Below, piece by piece: positions 34,769-47,236 of a stretch of 64,000 nt of DNA (position 1 is the stretch's first letter; every line of letters starts with the position of its first letter). The notes beneath the pieces are model-generated. The model was given only the letters and a program-made list of their open reading frames with translations. It was not told where the DNA came from and made no database searches. This DNA is from Buxus sempervirens (taxonomy: Eukaryota > Streptophyta > Magnoliopsida > Buxales > Buxaceae). The translations under genes and the position numbers were made by a program. The DNA lies in the NCBI GenBank assembly GCA_947561395.2, contig OX387193.1:28390276-28454275 (forward strand), read 5' to 3'.

Positions 34769-36757
34769 ATGGCTCAAAGGTCAACATCGTCCAAGGCTAT
34801 GTAGAAAGATATTGCTGAAAAGCCAACTGGATCTGATCCTAGGGCTCCGATGTATCCTGGATTGAGTCTCAACACTCACGCAACTGGCGTGATTACTAGA
34901 AGTAGGGCAAAAGTTCTATCTCAATCAATTCAAGCGGTTACTGCTTTGCCAAAATCAATTCCAGTTTTTGTCACATCCAAATCTGTTCAACCTGCACTCA
35001 CTCTAGCGACACAGGAGGCAAAGGAATCTACATCCAAGTCTGCTGAAAGGATCTTAGCTCATCCTGTTTTATCTCAAGATTCGAACTCTGGGAGTAAAGC
35101 TATCACGTCAGAAGATGATAGTTTAAGCACAAGTTTTATGCCTGTATCACCCAGCAAGACACCGAGATCTACGTCTTCAAGACCCTCGGATACTGCTAAC
35201 TCATATTCAGTTGCCATGCCAGTAATGATGACCCATGGTGTTTCCCTTGAAGAGCAAATAGCAGCTATGGCTAAAGCTATTGAAGGACTCACCAAGTCCG
35301 TTCAAGAAAAGGATGCCCAAATTGCAACACTTGTGAGTAAACTTGAAGCTGTTGAAGAGTCAAGCCATGGGCCGATCAATCTACCTACTTTCACTCCTCA
35401 ACAAGCATCCCATGATATTCCAGAATCATCAAATAAAGGAAAAAGCCCTGTTGAAGAAATCCCAGTATATTCTGATACCTCTATTCCGGCTGGTCAACTT
35501 AAAGAATTCATCATGAGCGCTATTCAAGATAAGTTTGAGGGTGGAACTTACTCTTCATTCTCATACTCGAAGCCTTATAGTCAAAAGATTAGTGAGATGA
35601 AGCTTTCGGTTGGTTATCAACCACCAAAGTTTCAACAATTTGATGGAAAGGGCAATCCGAAACAACACATAGCCCACTTTGTTGAGACTTGCAATGATGC
35701 TGGAACTGATGGTGACCTATTGGTGAAGCAGTTTGTGCGGTCGTTGAAGGGAAATGCCTTTGACTAGTATACAGACCTCGAGCCAAGCTCCATCGATAGC
35801 TGGGAGCAGATGGAAAGAGAGTTCCTCAATCGCTTTTATAGCACCAGGCGAACAGTTAGCATGATTGAGTTGACTAATGCCCGCCAATGGAAAGACGAGC
35901 CAGTGATCGACTATATTAACCAATGGAGGGATCTTAGCCTTAACTGCAAAGATAGGCTTTCAGAAGCTTCTGCAATAAAGATGTGCACTCAAGGCATGCA
36001 TTGGGGGCTTTGTTACATTCTACAGGGGATTAAACCAAGATCCTTTGAAGAATTGGCTACGCGAGCTCATGATATGGAGCTTAGTATACAAGCTAATTCA
36101 AACCATGACATCCTTGTTTGTGAATCAGGGAGAAACAAAGACAAGCAAGAAAGCCGCAAAGGGGGCAAACCACCTGTTAAGCCTGACAATGGAAAGGAAT
36201 CAATGTCTGTGAATGTGGCTCAAGTGAAGATTTCTATTAAACAAAAGGAGGAGAAAAGAACCACATCTGCTCAAGACAAAGGGAGAAAGAGACCTTCCTT
36301 AAAATAATTGCAAGAGAAGCAATACCCTTTTCCTGATTCAGACATCTCTGAGATGTTTGAGCAGTTGTTAAAATTAAAGTTAATCGAACTACCAACGTCA
36401 AAACTCCCTGAAGAGGCTGACCGTGTAGACGATCCTAACTACTGTAAGTACCATCGGGTGGTTAGCCATCCAATTGAAAAATGTTTTATTTTGAAAGAAA
36501 AGATCTTGGATTTTGCTAGTCAAGGGAAGATTGTCCTTGATAATGAAGAAGTGGCTACATCAAATCTTGCCACAATTACATTTGGATCCTTTGACCCTAT
36601 CATCCTTCCAAGACAACAGACTTCGCAAACTGGTGGCATGACTTCAACTGGAGGAAGAGAACCATGTTCTGATGATGAAGGTTGGATCTTAGTTACTTGT
36701 CGAAAGAAACGAAGTTCACATCTTCCACAGCCCAAGAAGACTTGCCAAAATCAGACC
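34769..36757 (+). pseudogene. gag: Gag of element B
   Basis: The probable start is 34769 (MAQRSTSSKAM). A TAG at 34802-34804 breaks it early. The frame continues through MYPGLSLNTHATGVITRSRAKVL, an acidic helix (EEQIAAMAKAIEGLTKSVQEKDAQIATLVSKLEAVEE) and the gag domain (LKEFIMSAIQDKFEGG, YQPPKFQQFDGKGNPKQHIAHFVETCNDAG, EREFLNRFYSTRRTVSMIELTNARQWKDEPVIDYINQWRDL). A knuckle-like motif, CKYHRVVSHPIEKCFILKEKI, follows. More stops are at 35765-35767 (TAG where tryptophan is usual) and 36305-36307 (TAA). The frame ends at 36758-36760, and homology resumes in another frame at about 36850, so a frameshift lies between. Confidence 0.85.
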
Positions 36758-36891
36758 TGAAAGAACAAAAGGATGACAAGAAAGGTGAAAAGAAATAAGT
36801 CAAGAAGAAAAGCACTGGTAAAGACAGTTTCACAAGTGCCAATTGAACTTATCGAACAAAGGCTCGTGTTCCAGTTACTTTACTAGAATTC

Positions 36892-39262
36892 ATGCCAAAG
36901 AAAATTCTGGAAGGTATTTCTGCCGCAGTTAATGTTGTCTCATGTTATGAGATACATGATGAAGAAAAATCGTTTGAAGGTGCTAAAGAATTTTCTTCAA
37001 CCACTGACATGCATCAAGATGTTGGGAATTCAACAAAAGACGGTGTTGTAGGGATATTAAAAGACATCCCAACTTCATTTGACATCTATGATGCTCTCCA
37101 TTTTCCTACAAATATGAGAATGGCTTTAGCTAGGGCTGGCAATGGGTCGGATATATATCCGAATTCGATCCGAATCCGATCCGAAATTGGCGAATCCGAT
37201 CCGAAATCTAAGATGCGTGGTTCGAATACGGATCTGAAATCTAAGATCCGAAAAAATTCGGATTCAAATACGAATATACATATATCCGATCCGAATAAGA
37301 TCCGACCGAAATCATATATATCTTATACATAAACCCAGGGCAGACATTGGTTAGAATGTAGACCATTTATAAACTACGGTTGAACCATCATAACTAAAAC
37401 CAAAAACCTTTAGAGAACAATTTGCCCTAAATCTAAACTTTCTATCCTCTTTGTCGCTGTCACCCTTTGGCGACTGGTATCTGCAAACCCACTTAAAGAA
37501 CCAATTACAAAACCCCCTATTTTGAAACCTTTTTTGCTCTAAAATTCCATTGTCCAAAACAGGCCGGTTGTTCTAAGTTCCGGGGTACGATTTTTTTTGT
37601 CAGTCGCTCAATATCCACTGTTGCGTGGTGCTTCAAATTTGAAGTTCAAACCCATTTCTCATTTAAATCCCTCTCTGAGTAGGGCTAGTAATGAGTGGGA
37701 TATATATCTGAATTCGATCCGAATCCGATTCGAAACCGAAATTGGCGAATTCAAATATAGGATTTAGATCCGTGGTTCGAATACGGATCCGAAATCTAAG
37801 ATCCGATAAAATTCGGATTCAAATACGAATATATATATATATATCCGATCCGTATTCGACCGATTGCCACCCCTAGCTTTAGCTACTGCACTTACAAGTC
37901 CAAGTGATTACTTAGTCAAAGTCCCTCAAGTTGGAATGTGTGCTGAAAAGTGTAAGAACATGTGCACGGCTTGCATATCAACCATTAGTTTCTCTGATGA
38001 AGACTTACTACTGGGAGCTAAACCTCATAATCATCCTCTCTATGTCTCTAGATACATACGAGAACAAAGGGTTAACAAGATCCTCTTAGATTGTGGTTCA
38101 GCTATCAATATCATGTCCACAAAAACAATGAAGCAATTGGGCATCTCAATAGATGAGTTGGGTCAGAGTTGACTTATGATCCAAGGGTTCAACCAGGGTG
38201 GACAAAGGGCCATTGGAATGATTAGGCTAGAAGTGGTGATCGGTGAATTAAAATCAACTGCTTTGTTACACATCATTGATTCCAAGACAACCTACAATGT
38301 CTTGTTAGGTAGGCCTTGGCTTCATGATCACGGAGTGGTGCCCTCTACTTTGCACCAATGTTTCAAGTTCTTTAAAGATGGAGCTCAAAAGAAGATAGTA
38401 GCAGATGACAAACCATTCTCTAAAGTAGAGTCTTACTTTGCCGATGCAAAATTCTACCAAGAGATAGATACAATTAAAGAGGCTCAATCAACTTCTGTCC
38501 CTTCAACAAGAAAGACAAAACCTTGGGAATTGGTAGAATCACAAAAGTCAGTAAGAACAGCATTCGAAGTAAAGAACGGCATAGGCAAGCAAGAAGCCAG
38601 CATAGGAGCAGAGAAAACTCCAACTACGTTGAACAAAAGCAAGCCCAGTCCCGTACTTCGTTATGTTCCACTTTCACAGCGAAAAGGCGGACAATCCCCT
38701 TTCACAAATTATAAGAATGGGGAATCAAATGCATTAGATGATTTGACGTTCCCAATTACCAAGCTGGATTCGTTAACCATCTCCAAGCCTCCCTTAACGG
38801 GTTTTGTTCAATCTTCACAAGGTCCCATGTTTGAGTGTGAAGCATTGCCTTCAAAACATCAAGGAGGATTCGACCCTAATGCTTACAAGCTTCTTGCCAA
38901 AGCTGGGTATGATCAAAAGAATTCTTCCTTGAGCAAAATTCCACCAGAGATTACTGGAGAAAAGGTGCATGGATTGAGTGAAACATAGAAAAAATTAAAA
39001 GAAAAGGGTTATGCAGTCAATACCCCAAAAATAGGTATAGGCTATATTCCACCCACACAAATTCACATCTTCACCAAGAAGGAAAATGTACAACATATCA
39101 CTGTTGAGGAAGTTGAAGAAAGTTCAAAAGAAGCTGAAGTTAAACGAACTTCTGTGTTTAATCGGCTTGGGGAGACTGCATCACGCATTTCTGTATTTGA
39201 CAGGATTGGATCTCAGAATCTACCTCCTTCATATGTACATACGAAGAGATCAAACAATTGAA
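36892..39262 (+). pseudogene. pro: Linker and aspartic protease of element B, split by a hAT element
   Basis: The reading frame (MPKKILEGISAAVNVVSCYE...) runs to 37130, is interrupted by the hAT element plus its 8-bp duplication (753 bp, a multiple of three), and resumes at 37884. Protease follows: LLLGAKPHNHPLYVSRYIREQRVNKILLDCGSAINIMS with the usual D-S-G-like site as DCG, then FNQGGQRAIGMIRL and TTYNVLLGRPWLHDHGVVPSTLHQ. A TGA at 38170-38172 and a TAG at 38986-38988 interrupt it. The tail ends about 39262. D-C-G in place of D-T/S-G is seen in some Tat elements, so it may not be a defect. Confidence 0.8.
37131..37875. mobile_element. hAT-type non-autonomous element inside B
   Basis: TAGGGCTGGCAA and TTGCCACCCCTA ends bound 745 bp, flanked by gctttagc copies (37123-37130 and 37876-37883). 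Two ~200-bp direct copies dense in ATCCGAA/TTCGGAT words lie at 37131-37327 and 37681-37875, around ~350 bp of unrelated sequence. The first copy lacks its own right terminal repeat. Confidence 0.92.
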
Positions 39263-39372
39263 GTATCCAAGAGCGGCTTTCAGGTGTAAAAAGGAGTAAG
39301 TGTAAGCATGCATATAGGAAGACCTCTGGTAAAAGTCTTTCAGAGGAATCGTGCAGCCTCTTTCCTTCGCGT

Positions 39373-41433
39373 ATGAAGCATCAATCTACCTTGGTCGTGA
39401 CCAATGATGAAGCACTCAAGGTCAAGACACGTACTGTAGTTTTTACAAATCAACAGAGTTCGCAGGATGAAGATTGTGAGCTCTATGATGACGAGAATAT
39501 ACTTCCTTCTTGTCACGTTATAGTTAAAGAGACTGACGAGGATGAGGCTTTACATGAAGATGGTGTTAAACAAGTTCCACCCACATTGGAAGATGGTGGG
39601 CAGGCTACGGTTGATGAATTAAAAGAACTCAACTTGGGTACTCTTGAAGATCCTAGGTCGGTTTTTGTAAGTGTTAATTTAACACCTGAAGAAGAGGCTG
39701 ATTATTTTAATCTTCTACATGAATTCAGAGATGTGTTTGCATGGAGCTGCAAGGAAATGCCTGGCCTTGATCCTAGAGTGGCAGTTCATTATTTAGCTGT
39801 CATGCATGGAGTCCGACCAATCAAGCAAGCACAACGGCGTTTTAGGCCTGAGCTCATTCCACAGATTGAAGCAGAAGTTAACAAGCTTATTGAAGCTGGA
39901 TTTATTCGAGAAGTCAAGTATCCATCATGGACAACAAATATTGTTTTGGTTAAAAAGAAGAATGGACAAATCCGGGTTTGTGTTGATTTTAGAGATATTA
40001 ATAATGCATGCCCAAAAGATGACTTTCCACTTCCTATCACCAAGCTAATGGTTGATGCCACCCTAAGACACAAAGCATTATCTTTCATGGATGGGTCTTC
40101 AAGGTACAATCAAATCCAAATGGCTCCAAAGGATGAAGAGCTTACTGCATTCCGCACACCAAAAGGAATTTATTGCTACAAAGTCATGCCTTTTGGGTTA
40201 AAAAATGCAGGTGCCACATATCAGCGCGCCATGCAGAAAATATTTGATGACATGCTTCATAAAGTTGTTGAATGTTATGTTGATGACTTGGTGGTTAAGT
40301 CTAGAAAAAGACAAGATCACCTTCTTGACTTAAGAAATGTGTACGAAAGGCTACAAAGATATCAGTTGAAGATGAATCCTCTAAAATGTGCTTTCGGAGT
40401 CTCTTCAGGAAAATTTCTTGGCTTCATTGTTCAACATCGCGGAATTGAAATTGATTAGTCTAAGATTGACACAATACAGAATATACCAAAACCCCAAAAC
40501 TTGCATGAACTCAAAAGTTTACAAGGTCGTTTAGCATATATTCGAAGATTCATCTCCAACTTAGCGGGACGATGTCAGCCTTTCAGTCGATTGGTGAAAA
40601 AGAATGTTCTTTTCGAATGGGATGAAGCTTGCAGTAATGCCTTCAAAAGTATTAAGGCATACCTCTTAAAACCTCCTGTTCTAGCAGCTCCAATTCCAGG
40701 CTACCCACTTATTCTTTACATTGCTGCGCAAGAACGATCCTTGGGAGCACTACTTGCTCAAGTCAATGATGAAGGTAAAGAAAATGCTTTATATTACTTG
40801 AGCAAGACACTTGTTGGTGTTGAAGTCAATTATTCACCGATAGAGAAGATATGCTTAGCTTTGATTTTCTCTGCAAAAAAGCTAAGGCATTACTTGCTTT
40901 CTCACACTGTCAAACTTGTTTCTAAGGCTGACCCACTTAAATATATCATGTCTAGGCCTGTCTTATCTGGACGCTTAGCTAAATGGGCTCTTCTCCTATC
41001 AGAGTTTGAAATTTTCTTTATACCTCAAAAGTCTGTAAAGGGACAAGCGTTGGCCGATTTCTTGGCAGATCATCCTATTCCAACAAATTAAGAGTTGTCA
41101 GAAGATTTGCCCGACGAAGAGGTCTTCTACATTGACTTTATTCCTTCTTGGAAGATGTTTTTTGATGGTGCATCCTGACGAGATGGTACAGGAGTTGGAG
41201 TAGTTTTTATCTCACCAGAGCGGCAGGTGCTACTTTATTCTTTCACCTTAGCAGAATTATGCCCAAATAATGTGGCAGAATATCAAGCCCTTTTAATTGG
41301 TCTTGAGATGGCTCTTGAGATGAATCTCTTACATCTTGATGTGTTCGATGACTCTCAGTTGGTTATAAAGCAACTATTAACAAATTACGATGTTAAGAAG
41401 CCGAACCTCATCCTGTATTTTCAGTATGCAATG
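39373..41433 (+). pseudogene. pol: Reverse transcriptase, RNase H and second RNase H of element B
   Basis: RT runs from about 39700 (LTPEEEADYFNLLHEFRDVFAWSCKEMPGLDPRVAVH) with VRVCVDFRDIN-type palm (IRVCVDFRDINNACPKDDFPLP), MPFGLKNAGATYQRAM and the catalytic YVDD at about 40277. RNase H follows in 40460-41000 (ALYYLSKTLVGVEVNYSPIEKICLALIFSAKKLRHYL). The second, archaeal-type RNase H starts at about 41150 (MFFDGAS, GVVFISPE, NNVAEYQALLIGLEMAL) and continues beyond LTR F at 45125 (KLMEHFEHITLEH). Stops are at 40456 (TAG), 41089 (TAA) and 41176 (TGA), all in one frame. Two RNase H domains are diagnostic of the Tat lineage. Integrase is absent. Confidence 0.9.
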
Positions 41434-42699
41434 TGTGCGCGAGTCGGAAACGCGGCACGGGAAAATTCGGAGTCGCCACCGCCTGATGGGGTGCAGGCGG
41501 ACACCTGGGTGCCTAATCTTGTCTATTAGGGCTTTTGGTCTGCGGCTTGAGATTCTAAGTCTGTTCTCGGTTGCGGTCTGGGGAAGTCCATAGACACCCT
41601 AGTCTGCCCCGTCGGATGACGGGTCCCGTGGGTTCCCTGGTTTGAGTCAGCTTACATTGGTCTCACCCGATTCCTAATCCGATATGCAGTTTGGTTAAGT
41701 CTGGTGGGACCACCTGAGTGGTGTGGGTCCCGTTAATTGCTTTTATCTTGATTACTTAGGTGATCTGAGTCTGGTTGGGTGGGCCCCGTTGGAAGGCCCA
41801 CGGTGTCCTTGGTGGGCTTAGGCAAGCCCATGTACCCTTGTGGGCCTCAGTCTAGCCTGAGAGGCCCTTTGGGCTTTGGTTAGTTCAATTGATTTTACTT
41901 TAGGTTCAATTTTAAAGTTTAAATCTTTTTCATGAAAAGGTGGGCCAGATTGGTTTATGGGCCCCTAAGATGGGCCCACATGGTGGCCAAGTATTTCTAT
42001 TTTCTCTTTTTAATTTGCCACACTGGGCTGGTCACTGGGCTTGGGGCCCGTGATCCAGGTTTGGGGCTTGGAAGCCCAGTACTTTGGAGTTTAGGGCTTG
42101 CACCCTAACTTGGTTCGATTAGCGGGCTTTGGCGGGCCCAACAGGCCCTAGCCCTCGGTCTCGGCCAAACCATGCAATTCTCACGTTCATTACACATAAC
42201 AAGGCTCGGGTGGGCCGCATTGGGTTTGGCCCGCCCAGTTCAAATTGTTCATTTTACTTAAGTTATTTAATGGCATGCTTTGGTGTTTATTGGGCTTGGT
42301 GGGCCCCGTTGGAAGGCCCACTGGAAGTCAAGTTGGACCGGGGGTCCAAGTCCCATGTCGGGTTTCCGGGTGACCCGGAAACCCTGTTGGTTTATCCGGT
42401 TCGGTTCGGAAATGGCACTCACATCCAGTAATAATCACAACAAGAAAATACACAAGATTGACACTCTATCAGGAAAAAATTGTCTCATTGTGCTAGGTCC
42501 AAGGGGAGGTACCTGGGGGCCCTGTGGGTGGAGCGAAGTAGAGCCCACGGGGTGGGGTACCTCCCCGTACCAAGGTACAAGTTGGACGCGCAGCGAACAA
42601 AGGGGTGGGGGGTGTGGGGGGCGAAGCCCCCTGCGGTACAGTAAAGGGTATTTTCGGAAATTTTCAAAAATCTAGCAATTCGGCATGTTTTAGGGGTAT

Positions 42700-42925
42700 G
42701 CGCTCACTTCCTGAAGTGAGCGCCAGTAGGCGCTAAGAACCAGGCAAAATTTGGACCTGGCGCTCACTCGATACTAAGTGAGCGCGAGCTGGGCGGGAGG
42801 TGAGCGCGAGATGGGCGCCAGAATTGCGCATGGTTTTAAGTGAGCGCGATATGGGCGCCAGCTCGGCGGGTAATGAGGTAAAAGGGGCGCCTACTTCCTA
42901 AGTGAGCGCAAGTGAGCGCCAAGTG
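42700..42925. repeat. GCGCTCACTT...AAGTGAGCGC hairpins in LTR F
   Basis: A perfect 10-bp stem with a 4-nt loop is at 42700-42723. A 9-bp stem is at 42760-42785. Further tGAGCGCgag-tgggcgcc units and an imperfect stem follow to 42925. A related pair (cgctcactt / aggtgagcg) lies at 44012-44043 next to the TATA box. Confidence 0.8.
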
Positions 42926-43984
42926 GCCGGCTACTCACTGCGATTTTCAACTCTCTGTTACTTCGAGATATCCATCTCTGGCCGATCTTTTTCGGCCTGT
43001 AAGTGTTCCACTAGTCTCCTAATGTGCCCAAAACACTTCCCAACTAGTTTTGGATTTAATCTAACTGCTTAAAGACACAACTCCATATCTCTTGAAAAAA
43101 GAAGAACACACCTGATTATCCCGAAAAAAACAACCAACAGCTACAGATGCATTAACAGCTTAAAAAAGGGGGGGTGATGGGAGCATGATCAAGGGTGCAC
43201 AAGCAGCAAATAGCATGTTAGCAAGTCCAGCACAAAAAAAACAAAAAAAAAACAACATGCAAACATTACATGCACTTTCATCCATAGACTGGACCATCAA
43301 GCAGGCACACTAACACCCGAAGAAGGGAATGAGGAGGGGGGTTTACAGGGATACAATGGATCAATTAACATGAGGGAACAAACTCCCTTTTAAAGCAGCA
43401 AAAACAGGCACGACCATAGCATTAAGCATGCCCGAACAGTTTGAGGGGGGTACTCTCTCTCTCAACCTACCTTAAGCCCCCGGTGGGTCTCTTCCTCACT
43501 TAGAGACCCTCCATACGTCAAAGCGAAGCAAGTGCATACTAAACTACCATGGGAACAGAATCGTGCCCAAGGACGAAAATAAGCTTAGCAAACTTATTAG
43601 AAACTTCTCATTTCAACATATGTATATCAAGCATATTAGAGAATGATACCTGGGATCCTATGACTTGCTTGAGGTGTGTGGGCTTCTCCCTGCAATGAAG
43701 CAAGAGCTGGAGCACCTTCCTTCTAGCTCCCACGGCAGCCGACCTTCGTCTCGTTCGCGATGAAAGTGAAGGATGGGAAGAGAAGGGAGGGTGAGCTTGG
43801 ATAAGGGAGGGGAGGGAAACCCAAGGCCAACCAGAGGGAACCCCAAAGAGAAAGTCCAAATCCGAAAATCTTCAAACCCCAAGAATGATCCAACCCCAAA
43901 AAAAAAAATCCCGACCAAAAATCCTTGAACTCGAAAATTCCCCAACCAAAATTTTCCAACCCTTTGCGCGAGAAAGTCGCGCGG

Positions 43985-43992
43985 CTTATATA
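43985..43992 (-). promoter_or_regulatory. TATA box of LTR F
   Basis: Minus strand TATATAAG, with the hairpin pair 44012-44043 about 20 bp upstream. U3 is therefore about 45124-44000. Confidence 0.55.
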
Positions 43993-44333
43993 GGCAAGGG
44001 AGAAGGGGTGCCGCTCACTTTGGCGCCCAGCTCAAGGTGAGCGCATGCTGCTCGCCACGTCCGCGCGAGCGGCATAATGATGAAAATTCATTAAATGCCG
44101 CCGCTCGTTTGGTCGGAAGATCCGAATTTTCGGATTTAGTCCCTGGCAAATTTCAATTTAATCTGATATTCTCGGATTTTTACAGATTTAGTCCCTGGGA
44201 TATTTCGAATGTTTGGATATTTACGGATTTGATCCCCGAGATATTTTCCTGCGCAACTCGCCACGTGTGCAGCTTTTTGCCACGTGCGCAGATTGCCGGT
44301 TTTGCTGCTCGGAAACTTCGTCAGCTCATATTT

Positions 44334-45060
44334 TCTTCATCCGGACTCCGATCTGGGCAAACTTAGTTTCATTAGAATCGTATCGGAGCCCTCCATCCCA
44401 TGACCTAAGGGTAGGCCTCTGGATCAGATTTTAGCAGAAAGTCAACTTTTGGCTCTGCTCAAGTTTGACCGCCCGCAGAACCTTCATCCGGACCCCGATT
44501 CCTGCAAACTCAGTTGCGTTGGAACCGTGTCGAGATTCTCTATCCAATGACCTAGGGGTAGGCCTCTGGATCGGATTTTAGCAGAAAGTCAACTTTTGGC
44601 TCTGCTCAGGTTTGACCGCCCGCAAAACCTTCATCCGGACCCCGATTCCTGCAAACTCGGTTGCGTTGGAACCGTGTCGAAATTCTCTATCCAATGACCT
44701 AGGGGTAGGCCTCTGGATCGGATTTTAGCAAAAAGTCAACTTTTGGCTCTGCGGGCGTCTGCTCAGGTTTGACCGCCCGCAGAACCTTCATCCGGACCCC
44801 GATTCCTGCAAACTCGGTTGCGTTGGAACCGTGTCGAGATTCTCTATCCAATGACCTAGGGGTAGGCCTCTGGATCGGATTTTAGCAGAAAGTCAACTTT
44901 TGGCTCTGCTCAAGTTTGACCGCCGCAGAACCTTCATCCGGCCCCCGATTCCTGCAAACTCAGTTGCGTTGGAACCGTGTCGAGATTCTCTATCCAATGA
45001 CATAAAGCGAGGTGGCCAATTTTCACTTGATCAAAAAGTCAACTTTTCACCCCTTAGGGT
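44334..45060. repeat. ~147-bp tandem repeat in U3 of LTR F
   Basis: Five units, marked by cttcatccgg at about 44334, 44482, 44629, 44786 and 44932. The fourth is offset by an extra ~10 bp (gcgggcgtct). Each contains 'ccaatgacctaggggtaggcctctgg'-like and 'aaagtcaacttttggctctg' segments. The first and last units are more diverged. Confidence 0.88.
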
Positions 45061-47236
45061 TTGAGTTTCTGTCCAGGGTTTGCATTTTTGGTTTTTCTGG
45101 GAGCGCAAAAATGAGGTGCTTACACAATGAAACTCATGGAACATTTTGAGCATATCACCCTTGAGCATGTAACATCCCAAATTCTTCAAATTTGGTGCTT
45201 TGAATTAAGTGTGAAGTTTTCATCTAATTTTGGTGAATTATCTTATGCGCACGTTTTGGATGCAATATTACTCATAATCCAATTTTAATAATTGTCTATT
45301 GATTGTGATAAATTTTGGTATTCATTGGATTTTATTTGATTTTTAGTAGGATTAAAATATCTCTCAGGAGTTAGTTTATTCTTATTGGGTAAAGGTTTTG
45401 GAGGATGGTTTCAAAGTATTTTGTTTTTGGACCCTAGCTATATTTGGGTTCAGGCGGTCATTTGAATCAAATGGGTTGAAATTTGGATGGACTAGGTGGT
45501 ATGGCACCACATATCATCAAATTTCATAAGCTTATTTGGGGTTTGCTGGAGACATTGAACATGCAGGAATTGTCAGGTCGACCCAGAGTTTTCCCTGTTT
45601 TCTCTTCCAGTTTCACCCTCTTCTAATGTTTGTGCTGGAGATGGGTTCTAATACTATTCCAGGTGAGGTGATGCTGTGAGAAGGGGTAATTTTTATCATT
45701 TTTTCTGTTGGGTTTGATTCCTTGCTGTTGTAAGTCTCATCGGGTTGGTCTGGTCTGAGATGATTTTATTGATTGCTCCTTGTCTTCACGGATGGAAGAG
45801 GTAAGCTATCATATTATTTTATTGGTAGTTTTAATCTATTGTATGTGTTAGATAACTAGTATTTTGGGTTGTTAATTTATAATACTTGCAGTGAGTTATC
45901 ATTAGATTTAGGGTTTTTAAGTATGAATTATTTTCTGTTTAAGGATGTTTAATTAAAGCTTGAAAGTGAACAGTAAATTTCAGCAGTCCCTATTTCACTC
46001 ATTGTTTTCAATTTGACAAAATTTGGTACAATAAATTTATTTGTTATCTTCAATTTGATAAAATCTGGTACTGTAAATTCCAGCAGTCCCTATTTCATTC
46101 ATTGTTTTCAATTTGGCAAAATTTGGTATAGTAGGTTTCAAAGGATAAAAGTTCTGGTATGTATTATTATAAGTATCTGAACAGCATGAGTTTTAAGAAT
46201 TCTTCTGAGCTTTCAGCAAGTTCTTGGTGAGTGTATATTATAAGTCTCATATGCATAAAACAATGTGATAAACTTCTGAACTGTTTCTTCTTTTTAAATG
46301 AGGTAAAGTGTGGATTAGTATGCTTTAATTCTGATTTTGTTTTAGAAAGAATGGGGTTCAAATTTAATAATACCTATGACCATCTTATCATGTCTTCAAA
46401 ATTTTAAATTTTGATTTTGTGTCAAGATGGAATTTAAAAGTTTAAGTTCTCAGATTTACAGGTTTTCTACTGCACAGTTTTAGTGTTTTACCCATAATTT
46501 TCTCATACAAGGTCAAAATGAGACACTTTAAGATGATTTAGAAAGCTGATTCAAGGCTCTAAAACTTGTATTTCACAAGAATTTCCTAAATCTGTCGTCC
46601 AGGGGTCCAAATTTGCCTGTCTTTATAGATAATAGTTTTAGTGCGTGAAAACTCAGAGTTTCTGTATTTTGAGTATATCTCTCTCATACAGTAATGGAAT
46701 TTATTCATTCTTGTTTCTGTGTTTTCCTTTACATGTGCATTATGTTCATACCAAATTTTATAATTTTATCATTAGATTTGATAGCTCGTTTATATCCAAG
46801 AGTTATACATGTACAGATATCCATTTCAGACATTTAAGTTATTGTATTTTGACTATAACTTCACCATACAGTAATGAAACTTAACTAGGAAGTGCTTGCA
46901 CAGGACTTTAGGAAGTGCTTGCACAGGACTTTCATTAAAATTCAATTTTATCAGGATTTTGTTCACTTTTTACTAAACTAGTCTTTTTAAGGTATTCTTG
47001 GTTCCATACTCTTGTAAAGTGAAGTTATTTTGATTCCACCAGTTGAAACATTCCCCTGAAATCTTTTCTAAGGTTTTTCAAAGGTCCAAATGGCATTTTT
47101 AAGATAAATAAGTATTTTGAATGGCCAATGGCCTATGATTTGGTGTCTCTGTGGGTAATGGATAACAAATATGAGTTATGGGGTAGTGAACTAAGTTCAC
47201 CACGTGCATGGAGGCATTGTGGGTAGTGAACCTAAC

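Larger units (their letters stand above)
41434..45124 (-). mobile_element. Solo LTR F, Tat/Ogre-like, minus strand
   Basis: The 3,691-bp insert has TG...CA ends (minus strand TGTAAGCACCTC to CTCGCGCACA) and a perfect 5-bp duplication caatg (41429-41433 and 45125-45129). It splits the second RNase H of B. No coding region is inside. The 41434 end carries the ggagtcgccaccg block shared with LTRs A and B. A TATATAAG box is at 43992-43985 on the minus strand. This is a lone LTR left by LTR-LTR recombination. Confidence 0.88.
32689..45167 (+). mobile_element. Tat-lineage Ty3/gypsy retrotransposon B, 3' end missing
   Basis: The 5' LTR is 32689-34681, the PBS 34688-34705, and gag, protease, RT, RNase H and a second RNase H run to 41433, resuming at 45125-45167. 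A hAT element (37131-37875) and LTR F (41434-45124) are inserted. LTR C begins at 45168. Integrase and the 3' LTR are not found beyond C, so the element is truncated. RT and the dual RNase H place it in the Tat lineage. At least eight in-frame stops and one frameshift mark it as older than the copia element. Confidence 0.88.

Noticed and set aside
34305..34818. Several short plus and minus ORFs around the end of LTR B
   Set aside because: They lie in the LTR and PBS region; only the frame from 34769 has gag continuity.
42129..42675. Two ORFs of 100-131 codons in LTR F
   Set aside because: GC-rich low-complexity translation within a non-coding LTR; codon use is that of repeats.
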